In this document: positions 45,648 through 54,427 of the stretch, in pieces | Layout: each line of letters starts with the position of its first letter | How positions within the stretch are numbered: the first letter of the stretch is position 1 | Source: Oscillatoria acuminata PCC 6304 | GTDB lineage: Bacteria > Cyanobacteriota > Cyanobacteriia > Cyanobacteriales > Laspinemataceae | Assembly (NCBI RefSeq): GCF_000317105.1 | Contig: NC_019693.1 | Span: 1,984,001 to 2,048,000, forward strand | Reading direction: 5' to 3' | DNA: 64,000 nt | Program-made: the position numbers and the translations under genes | The notes under the pieces: model-generated | Told to the model about the DNA's origin: nothing | Database searches by the model: none | What the model saw: only the letters and a program-made list of their open reading frames with translations

Positions 45648-46931
45648 ATGACACTTAATAGTAAACTAGGGGTTGGAAATGAAAGCCCTCATTCTGAAGA
45701 ACCGACAGGTTTTCCCGTGGCAGTGGACAACTCCAATCCTTTTAACAACACAGGGTTAATATTGGGTCAAAATCGCGATAACCGGCTCCCCGGGGAAGAA
45801 ACCAGGAGTAACGATATTGTGCCGAGTAGCATAGCCAAAATTAAAGTCATTGGCGTAGGCGGCGGTGGATGCAATGCTGTCAACCGCATGATTGCAAGTG
45901 AAGTCTCGGGAGTAGAATTTTGGGCGGTGAATACCGATGCCCAAGCTCTAGTCCAATCCACTGCAACCAAACGCCTTCAAGTCGGACAAAAACTGACCCG
46001 AGGTCTCGGCGCAGGTGGCAACCCCGCCATCGGTCAAAAAGCCGCAGAGGAGTCTCGCGATGAGATTGCTCATGCCTTAGAACATTCTGACCTCGTTTTC
46101 ATTACCGCAGGCATGGGGGGTGGGACCGGCACCGGGGCCGCCCCCATCGTCGCCGAAGCCGCCAAGGAAGTTGGGGCCCTGACTGTAGGGGTGGTAACCC
46201 GTCCGTTTATGTTCGAGGGCCGTCGGCGCACGAACCAAGCGGAAGAAGGGATCGCCGCCCTCCAAAGTCGGGTCGATACTCTAATTGTCATCCCCAACGA
46301 TAAATTGCTCTCGGTCATTTCCGAACAAACCCCAGTTCAAGAAGCCTTTCGAGTGGCGGATGATATCCTCCGCCAAGGGGTTCAGGGGATTTCAGATATT
46401 ATTACCATTCCAGGTCTGGTGAATGTGGACTTTGCCGACGTGCGAGCGGTAATGGCTGATGCTGGGTCTGCCTTAATGGGAATCGGTGTCGGTTCGGGTA
46501 AATCCCGGGCCAGAGAAGCGGCCCTCAGTGCCATTTCTTCTCCTTTACTCGAATCCTCGATTGAAGGGGCCAAGGGCGTCGTCTTGAATATTACCGGCGG
46601 CACTGATTTGACCTTGCATGAGGTCAATGCAGCAGCGGAAACGGTGTACGAAGTGGTTGATCCCAATGCCAATATTATTTTTGGTGCCGTGATTGACGAA
46701 CGCCTCCAAGGGGAAATTCGCATCACCGTGATTGCCACCGGCTTTTCCTCAGACCCCCCCCAACCTGGAACCCAGGTCGCCAGGGTGGTTACGCAACCGC
46801 AACCGCAACGGTTCATTCCTAAGCCTCCAGCCGCATCCCCCCCACCGCCTCCGACTCCCGATCCTTCCCGTGGTAAGCCACCGGGATTGGATATTCCGGA
46901 TTTCCTGCAAAAGCGTCGCCCTCCGCGATAA
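45648..46931 (+). CDS. ftsZ: Cell division GTPase FtsZ
   Basis: A 427-aa tubulin-like GTPase that forms the Z-ring. The glycine-rich loop [15 protein letters not shown] is near residue 67, the tubulin signature [10 protein letters not shown] near 155, and the T7 loop [12 protein letters not shown] with the catalytic Asp near 256. The N-terminal 60 residues are a variable extension typical of cyanobacteria. The C-terminus has a Pro-rich linker ending in [15 protein letters not shown], which includes the conserved tail peptide that binds partners. A TTGACA box lies at 45531-45536 upstream. Confidence 0.98.
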   Translation: MTLNSKLGVGNESPHSEEPTGFPVAVDNSNPFNNTGLILGQNRDNRLPGEETRSNDIVPSSIAKIKVIGVGGGGCNAVNRMIASEVSGVEFWAVNTDAQALVQSTATKRLQVGQKLTRGLGAGGNPAIGQKAAEESRDEIAHALEHSDLVFITAGMGGGTGTGAAPIVAEAAKEVGALTVGVVTRPFMFEGRRRTNQAEEGIAALQSRVDTLIVIPNDKLLSVISEQTPVQEAFRVADDILRQGVQGISDIITIPGLVNVDFADVRAVMADAGSALMGIGVGSGKSRAREAALSAISSPLLESSIEGAKGVVLNITGGTDLTLHEVNAAAETVYEVVDPNANIIFGAVIDERLQGEIRITVIATGFSSDPPQPGTQVARVVTQPQPQRFIPKPPAASPPPPPTPDPSRGKPPGLDIPDFLQKRRPPR

Positions 46932-47029
46932 CGATTCAGGAATGATGAGTTGGAATGAATCGCTGCTGACCCTCCGACTGGGTGAGCAGTTGATTTTTTT
47001 GAGCAATGTTCAGGGTCCAGGGTTAAACG

Positions 47030-47869
47030 ATGTCTGATCTACAAGCAATTTCACAGCCGGCGATCGTCCCAGTCGCATTGACGATCGCCGGTTCCGATAG
47101 TGGTGGAGGGGCCGGAATTCAAGCGGATTTGAAAACCTTTGCGTTTCATGGGGTGCATGGCACGAGCGCCCTCACCTGCGTCACGGCTCAAAGTACGATG
47201 GGGGTGACCCGGGTGGATGGGTTGCCGGTGGAGGCGATCGCTGCTCAAATTGATGCAGTGGCTCAGGATATGAGGGTGCTGGCGGTCAAAACTGGAATGC
47301 TCCTAAATCGGGAGATTATTGCAGCAGTGGTGGAACGAGTTGAATCCCTACATCTCCAGAATTTAGTGGTGGATCCGGTAATGGTCTCTCGAACTGGCGC
47401 GCAACTGATTGATGATGAAGCGGTGACATTGTTGCAGGATGTTTTAGTGCCGTTAGGGGCGATCGTCACCCCCAATCGTTACGAGGCCCAAATTCTGAGC
47501 GGATTACCAATTAATACCTTAGATGATATGCGCGCTGCTGCTCAGAGAATCCATAAGTGCGGAGTTTCTGGGGTCCTCGTCAAAGGAGGCGGCATGGCGG
47601 GAGAATTGCGCGGGGTAGATGTCTGGTTTGATGGGGACTGCCTAGAAACCTTAAGAACGGTAACGGTAGAGACTCGGAATACTCATGGGACTGGATGCAC
47701 TTTGTCGGCGGCGATCGCCGCTAATTTAGCATTAGGTCAAGATTCCTTAACAGCGGTCAAAAATGCCAAAAACTATGTCACCGAAGCCCTACAATTTGCC
47801 TTAGAAATTGGTCAAGGTCCCGGTCCAGTTGGTCACTTTTTCCCCTTATTTAGCGGAACATCGCCGTGA
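47030..47869 (+). CDS. thiD: Bifunctional HMP kinase / HMP-phosphate kinase ThiD
   Basis: A 279-aa enzyme of thiamine synthesis that phosphorylates hydroxymethylpyrimidine twice. It belongs to the ribokinase-like fold. Marks are LTIAGSDSGGGAGIQADLKT (about residues 17-36), the substrate site PVMVSRTGAQLI near 118, VTPNRYEAQIL near 146, and NTHGTGCTLSAAIAANLALG (about 221-240) with the catalytic anion-hole Cys/Gly motif. Length is standard. It is not linked to other thi genes here and has no visible TPP riboswitch. It is convergent with a transposase relic whose 3' end overlaps its last codons. Confidence 0.96.
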   Translation: MSDLQAISQPAIVPVALTIAGSDSGGGAGIQADLKTFAFHGVHGTSALTCVTAQSTMGVTRVDGLPVEAIAAQIDAVAQDMRVLAVKTGMLLNREIIAAVVERVESLHLQNLVVDPVMVSRTGAQLIDDEAVTLLQDVLVPLGAIVTPNRYEAQILSGLPINTLDDMRAAAQRIHKCGVSGVLVKGGGMAGELRGVDVWFDGDCLETLRTVTVETRNTHGTGCTLSAAIAANLALGQDSLTAVKNAKNYVTEALQFALEIGQGPGPVGHFFPLFSGTSP

Positions 47870-48400
47870 AGAACTACAAATCAAGTCCACGATAAATTGC
47901 TTTAAGTCAGGACGATGATCTCGTGAGTATCTATAAGTAATCTGAATCGGAACGGGTTCGACTGTTGGGTTAGGTTCCCGAAGATATTGTCCATGAACAT
48001 GAAACGATGTTGAATCGAGGTGTAGGTTCTGGGTATTTACTCCGGACCTTTTAGGGGCAGCCAAGGTAATTTTGATAAATAGTTCAATGATGCCTGAAAC
48101 ATACAGTTCGTCTAGGACTCGATCTACAACGTCATCATTGAGGTGTTCTGGTGTTATCCCTAATCCAACGCAAATGTTCTGTGGCTTTGCCAACCAAGAA
48201 TTGGGAAAATAAATAGTGAGGGGCGCTCACCAAGCCTAAACCATTGAAAATCATCGCTTTGACGATGATTTTCGGACTCACAAAGGTGAGAAGACGGGGC
48301 TTAAGTTCCCGGTTAATTAGCTCGACAAGCCCTATCTCATCAATGATGCTTTCTTACTATGCCACAGTGGTCAATATCCTGTAGAATAATGCTGGATGCT
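47846..48400 (-). pseudogene. Decayed IS1634 family transposase (N-terminal part only)
   Basis: Three segments in different minus-strand frames together match the N-terminal half of IS1634/DUF4277 transposases. The segment near 48360-48400 reads QDIDHCGIV; 48200-48355 reads SIIDEIGLVELINREL and VSPKIIVKAMIFNGLGLVSA; and 47846-48193 contains NDDVVDRVLDELY, LHLDSTSFHVHG and YSRDHRPDLKQFIVDLI. At least two frameshifts separate them, and the catalytic C-terminal half is missing. It is an old remnant, not an active element. Its truncated end runs into the thiD stop region. Confidence 0.85.
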
Positions 48401-48528
48401 ATGTAGGTTATGATTTTATAATATTCCCTACTCTCTTATTTGACCTGCGGAATGTAGGTTATAATTGAAAAAATTGGGTGCTGCTGGAAAATTCTCAACA
48501 AATAATTACTCCCAGGAAGGCATAAAAG

Positions 48529-51351
48529 ATGCAGAAAAGAAACAGTCAACATTTGACGAGCTTTCATCAAATCTTTGAGAGCCAAGTCCAAAAGACTCCA
48601 GAGGCGATCGCGATTGTTTGTAACGGTCAGCAATTGACTTATTCGGAACTAAATCAAAGAGCGAACCAACTCGCCCATTATCTGCAAGATTTGGGAGTGG
48701 GTTGTGAGCAATTAGTTGGGATATTCATGGAGCGATCCATTGAAATCGTTGTGACAATCCTGGGCATTTTTAAAGCCGGAGCAGCTTATGTTCCTCTAGA
48801 TCCAGGATATCCGAAGGAACGATTAACATATATCGCCCAGGAAACTCAATTTTTTCTATTGTTGACGCAAAAACATTTAGGCGATCGCCTGCCTCCATCC
48901 TCGGCAAAAATATCTTATATAGACTCTAACTGGGATACCATTGCTCAGTATAGTCGAGAGAATTTACCCACAGAAATATTACCGGAAAACTTAGCCTACA
49001 TCATGTACACATCTGGCTCCACTGGACAGCCAAAAGGGGTACAGATGCCTTATATTAATATAGTCCGATACATTCAGGCATTAAGTCAGGTGGTGACAGT
49101 CCAGCCGGAGGATATTTATCTGCACGTTGCATCCTTCTCGTTTTCTTCTTCCATTAGACAATTAATGCTGCCACTGTCTCAGGGAGCCAAAGTGGTAATC
49201 GCCACGCGAGAACAAACCAAAAATCCTTTGGAATTACTGAACTTAATGTGTCAACAGCAAGTCACTATATCTGATGGAGTTTGTTCAGTTTGGCGGTCAA
49301 TGTTAGAAATCTTAGCTGAGGAAGAGAAACAGCGATTTTATCTATCAAAACTCCGTCTCAGATTTGTGGTGCTATCAGGAGAAAATACCACCTGTGCTTT
49401 AGTCCAAAAAATTAAACATTTTCTGGGCAAACAGGTCCGCTTTTTCAATGTATATGGACAAAGTGAAACCATTGGCAACTTTGTCTACGAAATGCCTCCA
49501 GACTTTGATCGTCATGAAGGATATTTTCCGGTGGGTTATCCTTATCCTCACAATCATTGCTACATTTTAGATGAAAATCTCAACCCAGTCCCAACCGGAG
49601 AAGTGGGTGAACTAATGATGGCTGGAGGTTGTGTCTGTCGGGGTTACTTAAATCGGGATGACCTGACCGCAGAAAAATTTATTCCTAACCCTTGGGCTGA
49701 CCGAGATTCTACCAGCGATCGCCCTGTACCCACACTGTTTAAAACCGGAGATGTGGTGCGGCAATTACCCGATGGCACTATCGAACTACTGGGTCGCACT
49801 GACTTTCAAGTAAAAATTCGCGGTATGCGGGTAGAACTCGATGAAATTGCCACAATCTTAGAAGAACATCAGACCGTTAGACAAGCCACAGTTGTCGCCC
49901 ACTCAAAACAATCAGGAGAAAATATCCTGGTGGCTTATATCATCCCAGAACCGGCTGAAAATTATCCCGATTCGTCTACATTGCATCATAAATTGCGAGA
50001 GTTTTTAATTCAAAAACTCCCAGATTATATGCTACCGGCTGTATTCATGGAACTGGCGGCATTTCCTCGGACTCCTAATGGAAAATTAGATCGTCTTGCT
50101 TTACCAAAACCTAGCTTTCTGGACAATCAACCAGGGGACGGGGAATATTCTGCTGACACAGAAATTCAAAAGCTGTTTTGTGAAGCCTTAAACCTGCGTC
50201 TAGTTCAGCCCCAGGATACTTTTATTTCCTTGGGAGGTAATTCCCTATCTTATGTTCAATTTTCCATGAAACTTGAGCGCTATCTGGGATATCTACCTCC
50301 AGTTTGGGAAGAAATGACTGTTAGTCAACTAGAGAACGAAGAACCAGAGGAGCGAAAAAATAGGACGATTGAAACTAGCATTTTGTTGAGGACTTTAGCA
50401 ATCTGTGCAGTAGTAATTTTTCACGCCAGTTCAACGAATATTTTTATTAAAGGTGGAGCTTATTTAATGCTGTTAATTGCTGGAAAAAACTTAGCGAGAT
50501 TTAATGGCGGAAGTTTGCTCGGCGGTCGGTTAATGCAACCCTTTAATTCACTTTTAAGCAACATCATAATTCCTTATGTGTCTATCGTTTGGGTTTTTCA
50601 GGTATATGCTCAAATATTAAATAATCCAGAGTATGGATACTGGAATTTTCCAGTTCTGCTATTGGTAAGTAACTTTTTAGATCCAGGAAAAGGCTCAGTA
50701 TTTTTTGTTTGGTTTATTCAGGTGCTTGCCCAGTTAATTGTGATATTCTTACTACTCTTCTCTATTCCACAAATTCGCAATCTGGCCAACTTATCCCCGT
50801 GGAAATTTGGCTTAATGATTTTCGGTGTGGGTGTATTTACTAATCACATAGTGCCATATTTCTGGATGCCTACGCCTGACCAACCAGTCAGTTATTACAC
50901 TAACCTTTGTTTGCCCTATATGGTACTCTGGCTTTTTGCGATCGGTTGGTCTGCCCACTTTGCCAAATCTAAGTATCAAAAGGTTGTAACTAGCATCATA
51001 TTGCCGCTCCCCGTATTTATGTGGCCAGAGCAACAGTTATCAATTCAGTTATGGATATTAGTGGGAGGGATGATGGTTATATGGAAACAATATGTTTCTG
51101 TACCGCATATATTAAAACAGCCGATACAACTGATTAGTTCTGCATCCTATTCTATCTACGTGTCCCATATGGCTGCGTTTATTCTCCTCAAGAATGTCAC
51201 AGGAATTGACAAAAATGATAATATAGGTAGTCTTTTGTTGCATATTATCTTTGCGTTAGTAGTAGGAGTGATCCTGTGGTGGGGAATCCAAATTATCCAG
51301 AAATTCTTAAATAGAGTGGTCGCCTCAAAAATTAAGTTGGCTTTGGAGTAA
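48529..51351 (+). CDS. NRPS-like adenylation - carrier - membrane acyltransferase fusion
   Basis: A 940-aa protein. Residues about 10-525 are a non-ribosomal peptide adenylation domain: YIMYTSGSTGQPKGV near 162, NVYGQSE near 308, GELMMAGG near 366, LFKTGD near 407, and NGKLDRLALP with the A10 Lys near 521. The A4 region reads ASFSFSSSIRQLM, so the Asp that normally binds the alpha-amino group is Ser. Residues about 540-600 are a carrier protein with Ser572 in LGGNSLSY as the phosphopantetheine site. From about 610 to the end there are ten or so transmembrane helices, starting with SILLRTLAICAVVIFHASS, which fits the first motif (Arg and FH) of acyltransferase family 3. No condensation or thioesterase domain is present. 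Inference: an acid is activated, loaded on the carrier and transferred to a membrane-associated acceptor. AGGAAGG precedes the ATG. No biosynthetic partner is adjacent. Confidence 0.88.
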   Translation: MQKRNSQHLTSFHQIFESQVQKTPEAIAIVCNGQQLTYSELNQRANQLAHYLQDLGVGCEQLVGIFMERSIEIVVTILGIFKAGAAYVPLDPGYPKERLTYIAQETQFFLLLTQKHLGDRLPPSSAKISYIDSNWDTIAQYSRENLPTEILPENLAYIMYTSGSTGQPKGVQMPYINIVRYIQALSQVVTVQPEDIYLHVASFSFSSSIRQLMLPLSQGAKVVIATREQTKNPLELLNLMCQQQVTISDGVCSVWRSMLEILAEEEKQRFYLSKLRLRFVVLSGENTTCALVQKIKHFLGKQVRFFNVYGQSETIGNFVYEMPPDFDRHEGYFPVGYPYPHNHCYILDENLNPVPTGEVGELMMAGGCVCRGYLNRDDLTAEKFIPNPWADRDSTSDRPVPTLFKTGDVVRQLPDGTIELLGRTDFQVKIRGMRVELDEIATILEEHQTVRQATVVAHSKQSGENILVAYIIPEPAENYPDSSTLHHKLREFLIQKLPDYMLPAVFMELAAFPRTPNGKLDRLALPKPSFLDNQPGDGEYSADTEIQKLFCEALNLRLVQPQDTFISLGGNSLSYVQFSMKLERYLGYLPPVWEEMTVSQLENEEPEERKNRTIETSILLRTLAICAVVIFHASSTNIFIKGGAYLMLLIAGKNLARFNGGSLLGGRLMQPFNSLLSNIIIPYVSIVWVFQVYAQILNNPEYGYWNFPVLLLVSNFLDPGKGSVFFVWFIQVLAQLIVIFLLLFSIPQIRNLANLSPWKFGLMIFGVGVFTNHIVPYFWMPTPDQPVSYYTNLCLPYMVLWLFAIGWSAHFAKSKYQKVVTSIILPLPVFMWPEQQLSIQLWILVGGMMVIWKQYVSVPHILKQPIQLISSASYSIYVSHMAAFILLKNVTGIDKNDNIGSLLLHIIFALVVGVILWWGIQIIQKFLNRVVASKIKLALE

Positions 51352-51352
51352 T

Positions 51353-51392
51353 ATATAGCAATCCTAAATGAAATGATTTAGGATTGCTATAT
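51353..51392 (+). terminator. 17-bp hairpin after the fusion gene (AGCAATCCTAAAT repeat)
   Basis: ATATAGCAATCCTAAAT (51353-51369) and its exact complement (51376-51392) with a 6-nt loop, directly after the stop. The sequence is AT-rich and looks like a dispersed cyanobacterial repeat acting as a 3' end. A GAAACCCGG-type half repeat follows at 51400-51413. Confidence 0.6.
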
Positions 51393-51434
51393 GGATAAAA
51401 ACCCGGTTTCTCAGTCACTTATCCCAATTCAGAA

Positions 51435-53873
51435 TTAGGGTTGAACTTGCAACTTAATCCGGAGGGTTCCTGAGAGAGATTGGGGGGGTTGCCAACGTTG
51501 TAATGTTTGACGAATCAGATCGATCGCCCCTTGATCCGTTAACGTAGAAGCGCGATCGTCTAGCATCACGCGCACGACTCGACCCTGACGAACTACAATT
51601 TCCCAAACCACTTCCCCAGTCACTCCTGGAGAAAGATTCACAAATTGGAGTAAGTTTTCTAACTCTGTAGTCGCCTCCGCATCTAATTCATCCGCATCCA
51701 TGACTTGAATGCGATCGCTCCCTTGGGGGGATGGATTGATTTCGTCCATTGTTGAAGATTCATACAGGGGTTGGGGACTACCGGGACCGGAACGAGCACC
51801 TCCAGACAACCGAACAGGTGCCGCAGCGGGTGACGGAGGTGGATATGCGCCGCTAGTCCGACCCCGAGGTGCCATTACCGCATCTGCTTCGCTTTCTTCC
51901 CCAAAAATCCCTTCGTAACTGACTCCCTCGGGTAATTCCACGGGGACTTGCACTCGGCGAGTGGTGCCATCAGGATCGACTCGGACTTCTTCGCTGACGG
52001 CGACAAAGGCAGTGTAGGCAGACAGCAATCGATAGGCGAGGGCGGTATTGGTTACTGCTGTAACCCCGGATGTGGTTTCTCCCCCATACATTTGAGTCAT
52101 TAAATCTTTAATTCGATGCCGACCCCACAATTGCGCGATCGCCGGGTTGCCTTCTTCCTCAAATGCCATGCGAAAGAGTTCTTCATAGCGATCGCCATTG
52201 GCAGTCATTCCCTTCACTCGTAACTGTCCCCGGGCGCGATCGCCTTTTCGTCCAAACAACACTAAGGGTTGTTCGGCAAACAAATCCGGCGGTAACCCTG
52301 GATAAACTTCTGCCGGTTCCCCTCCTCCTTCCCAACTCACCTCAATATTCGTTAAAACGGGATTATTAATCTGTCGGAAAAACCGTTCCGCTACCGCTTC
52401 TGTGGGTTCATCCTGACGAATCACTTGGGAGGTTCCTCGCCCAACTTCTGCAAGGCGATCGAGGACAAACCGATTCACCGAACTCCCCACCCCAAAACTA
52501 TATAAACGGTTTCCCGCTTGTAACTTTTGTTGAACCTCAGCAATGATTTCCATGTCATTGCCAATATAGCCATCAGTTAATAAGACAATACTCCGTAAAC
52601 GACCATTTTCTGACGGGGGATAATTTAAGACGGTTTGAATGCCATTTAATAACTCAGTTCCCCCATTGGCGTCCAATTGATTGATATAATTGATCGCCAT
52701 GTTTCGGTTAGCAGGAGTATTGGCTAAAGGTCGAGGAGAGAGGGCAGTTGCGGTATTGGCAAAGTCAATAATGGTAAAGGTATCATTGGGATTTAGGCCA
52801 TTGATAAAGCGGCGCATCAATTCTTGGGATTTCACGATGGGGTCACCGGATTGAGACCCGCTGGTATCCATTAAAAAGATGACATCTTTGGGGACAATTT
52901 CATTGCGGTTGTAATCTAAGGCAGGAATGAGGTAAATGGCAAAATGTCCCCCGCGATCGTCGGATTGGGTGAGGACTGTTGCTTTGGTGCGATCGCCTGA
53001 AACTCGATAACGCAGAATTAAATCTTTGTTGGGAATTGAATCAGATTTTGCTAAATCAATTCGGACCAGTTCTCCCGATTGAGAAGTAACAATTTGATGA
53101 GAGGGGGACTGGATATTGGAAATCGGAACTCCGGCATTAATCTCCACTGCTACACTAATATCATGACCCGAACGACTGCCCGGACGAAGGACCGGAGGGG
53201 TAATCCGAGAGGCATCGGGAACTTGGTTGGTATTCGGGGTTTCCGGGGTGGTTGGAGTCCCGGGAATATAGCGTGGACCGACGACCATTGGGAAGACAAA
53301 TTCATAATTTCCCCCTTCAAACGGGAGACTATCACTGTAGCGAATGGTGACTTCAATTTGTTCACCGGGTTTGATATTGGCGAGGGATTGGGTGAAGATA
53401 TTAGGCCGTTCTTGTTCTAATAATGCTGCGGTGCGTCCTTGTTGCCTTGCCTCGTCATAAATGCGTTGGGCTTCTTCCCGTTGTTTGATATCCCCTTTAA
53501 TGATGCGATCGCCAATTTTAATTTCCATATCATAAACCGCCGCCTCATCGGGAAGCGGGAAGACATAAACGGCTTCTAATGGTTCATTAAAGGGATTTTG
53601 AAACCGTTGGGTTACCGCAACTTGGGAGACATTGCCATCAATTCGGGCTTTGACATCGGTATGGGTGAGGGTAAAGGCTTGTTTTTCTCCGTCTGGGGAT
53701 AAAACATACAAGCCCCCCACATCTTGGGAGTCCGAGGGAGTTTGGGTTTGATTGCCCTGAGAGAGGCTTGAACTAGGGAGCGATCGCGAATTTTGGGCTA
53801 AGGTTAAATGGGCGACTGTTCCCACTGCTGTAACCAGGACTAAACAGGCTGGAACAATATAGAGTAATTTCAT
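51435..53873 (-). CDS. VIT and VWA domain protein with C-terminal TonB-like region
   Basis: An 812-aa exported protein. The N-terminus is a signal peptide (LLYIVPACLVLVTAVGTVAHLTLAQ). The VIT domain (about residues 48-185) contains VTQRFQNPFNEPLEAVYVFP and ALLEQERPNIFTQSLANIKP. The VWA domain (about 330-500) has a complete MIDAS first motif, DVIFLMDTSGSQSG near residue 334, with the Asp-x-Ser-x-Ser metal ligands, and a TDG motif near 427. The segment after it ends in a low-complexity Pro/Gly region, and the last 90 residues (EVVWEIVVRQGRVVRVMLDD, then TLQRWQPP) resemble a TonB C-terminal fold. VIT/VWA proteins are thought to mediate metal-dependent adhesion. It is divergent from ffh. Confidence 0.88.
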   Translation of the reverse strand: MKLLYIVPACLVLVTAVGTVAHLTLAQNSRSLPSSSLSQGNQTQTPSDSQDVGGLYVLSPDGEKQAFTLTHTDVKARIDGNVSQVAVTQRFQNPFNEPLEAVYVFPLPDEAAVYDMEIKIGDRIIKGDIKQREEAQRIYDEARQQGRTAALLEQERPNIFTQSLANIKPGEQIEVTIRYSDSLPFEGGNYEFVFPMVVGPRYIPGTPTTPETPNTNQVPDASRITPPVLRPGSRSGHDISVAVEINAGVPISNIQSPSHQIVTSQSGELVRIDLAKSDSIPNKDLILRYRVSGDRTKATVLTQSDDRGGHFAIYLIPALDYNRNEIVPKDVIFLMDTSGSQSGDPIVKSQELMRRFINGLNPNDTFTIIDFANTATALSPRPLANTPANRNMAINYINQLDANGGTELLNGIQTVLNYPPSENGRLRSIVLLTDGYIGNDMEIIAEVQQKLQAGNRLYSFGVGSSVNRFVLDRLAEVGRGTSQVIRQDEPTEAVAERFFRQINNPVLTNIEVSWEGGGEPAEVYPGLPPDLFAEQPLVLFGRKGDRARGQLRVKGMTANGDRYEELFRMAFEEEGNPAIAQLWGRHRIKDLMTQMYGGETTSGVTAVTNTALAYRLLSAYTAFVAVSEEVRVDPDGTTRRVQVPVELPEGVSYEGIFGEESEADAVMAPRGRTSGAYPPPSPAAAPVRLSGGARSGPGSPQPLYESSTMDEINPSPQGSDRIQVMDADELDAEATTELENLLQFVNLSPGVTGEVVWEIVVRQGRVVRVMLDDRASTLTDQGAIDLIRQTLQRWQPPQSLSGTLRIKLQVQP

Positions 53874-54427
53874 AGGAACCTCTTTTGAAGAAAATTGAAA
53901 AATGTGATGGCTTCTAGGATGGCACAGACATGGGGAAATGAGCAGGGGGTTTCACTTTTTGTAACAAATCCTCGGGAGGATAAGGACTGAAGTCGTGATA
54001 CCGAACGCGGAAACTCCAGTCAGTTGTTGTCCCTAGTTCGTCAGGATGACTTCAGTCATCTCTGTTCTGATCAGGGGTAAAAATCTATTTAAGAATAAAA
54101 TTTTGGCTTGATTTAATCTCAAATAAAAAAATAATTTTAGATTAATCCTAGAATTGATAACAACAATTATCATTGATTTCGATAAAATTAATAATAATTC
54201 CAGACAGTTTTGGCACATTTTTTAGACTCAGAGACTGGAAATTTTGCATCTTTACAGGCAGCAGGGGTTCAAACTCCCTTTGCCCCCTGGAGTTTTCCTC
54301 CCGTGAATCTATCCTCGAAAGAAGACCGCAATATGTTAAACTAGGCGGGTCTGAACCTGGACCAATCCCTTGCCGGGACACAACTACAACTGATTTCCTA
54401 GTCACATTCGAGAGTAACCATAAATTC
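53874..54427. other. Divergent promoter region of the VIT/VWA gene and ffh
   Basis: A 10-bp inverted pair, GACTGAAGTC at 53985-53994 and GACTTCAGTC at 54048-54057, encloses 53 nt. An open frame continues upstream of ffh from 54173, but that stretch has no coding character. A GGTTCAAAC box at 54266-54274 resembles a tRNA T-loop but has no matching arms. Confidence 0.5.

Noticed and set aside
46936-47029. Possible TPP riboswitch before thiD
   Set aside because: The gap is about 100 bp and lacks the conserved CTGAGA and related thi-box segments.
54241-54300. tRNA-like T-loop (GGTTCAAAC)
   Set aside because: A T-arm can be drawn, but no acceptor, D or anticodon arms are found upstream.
54173-54427. 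N-terminal extension of ffh (85 extra codons)
   Set aside because: The frame is open, but Ffh begins at MFDALAERL (54428), and the upstream part has no similarity to SRP54 and low coding character.
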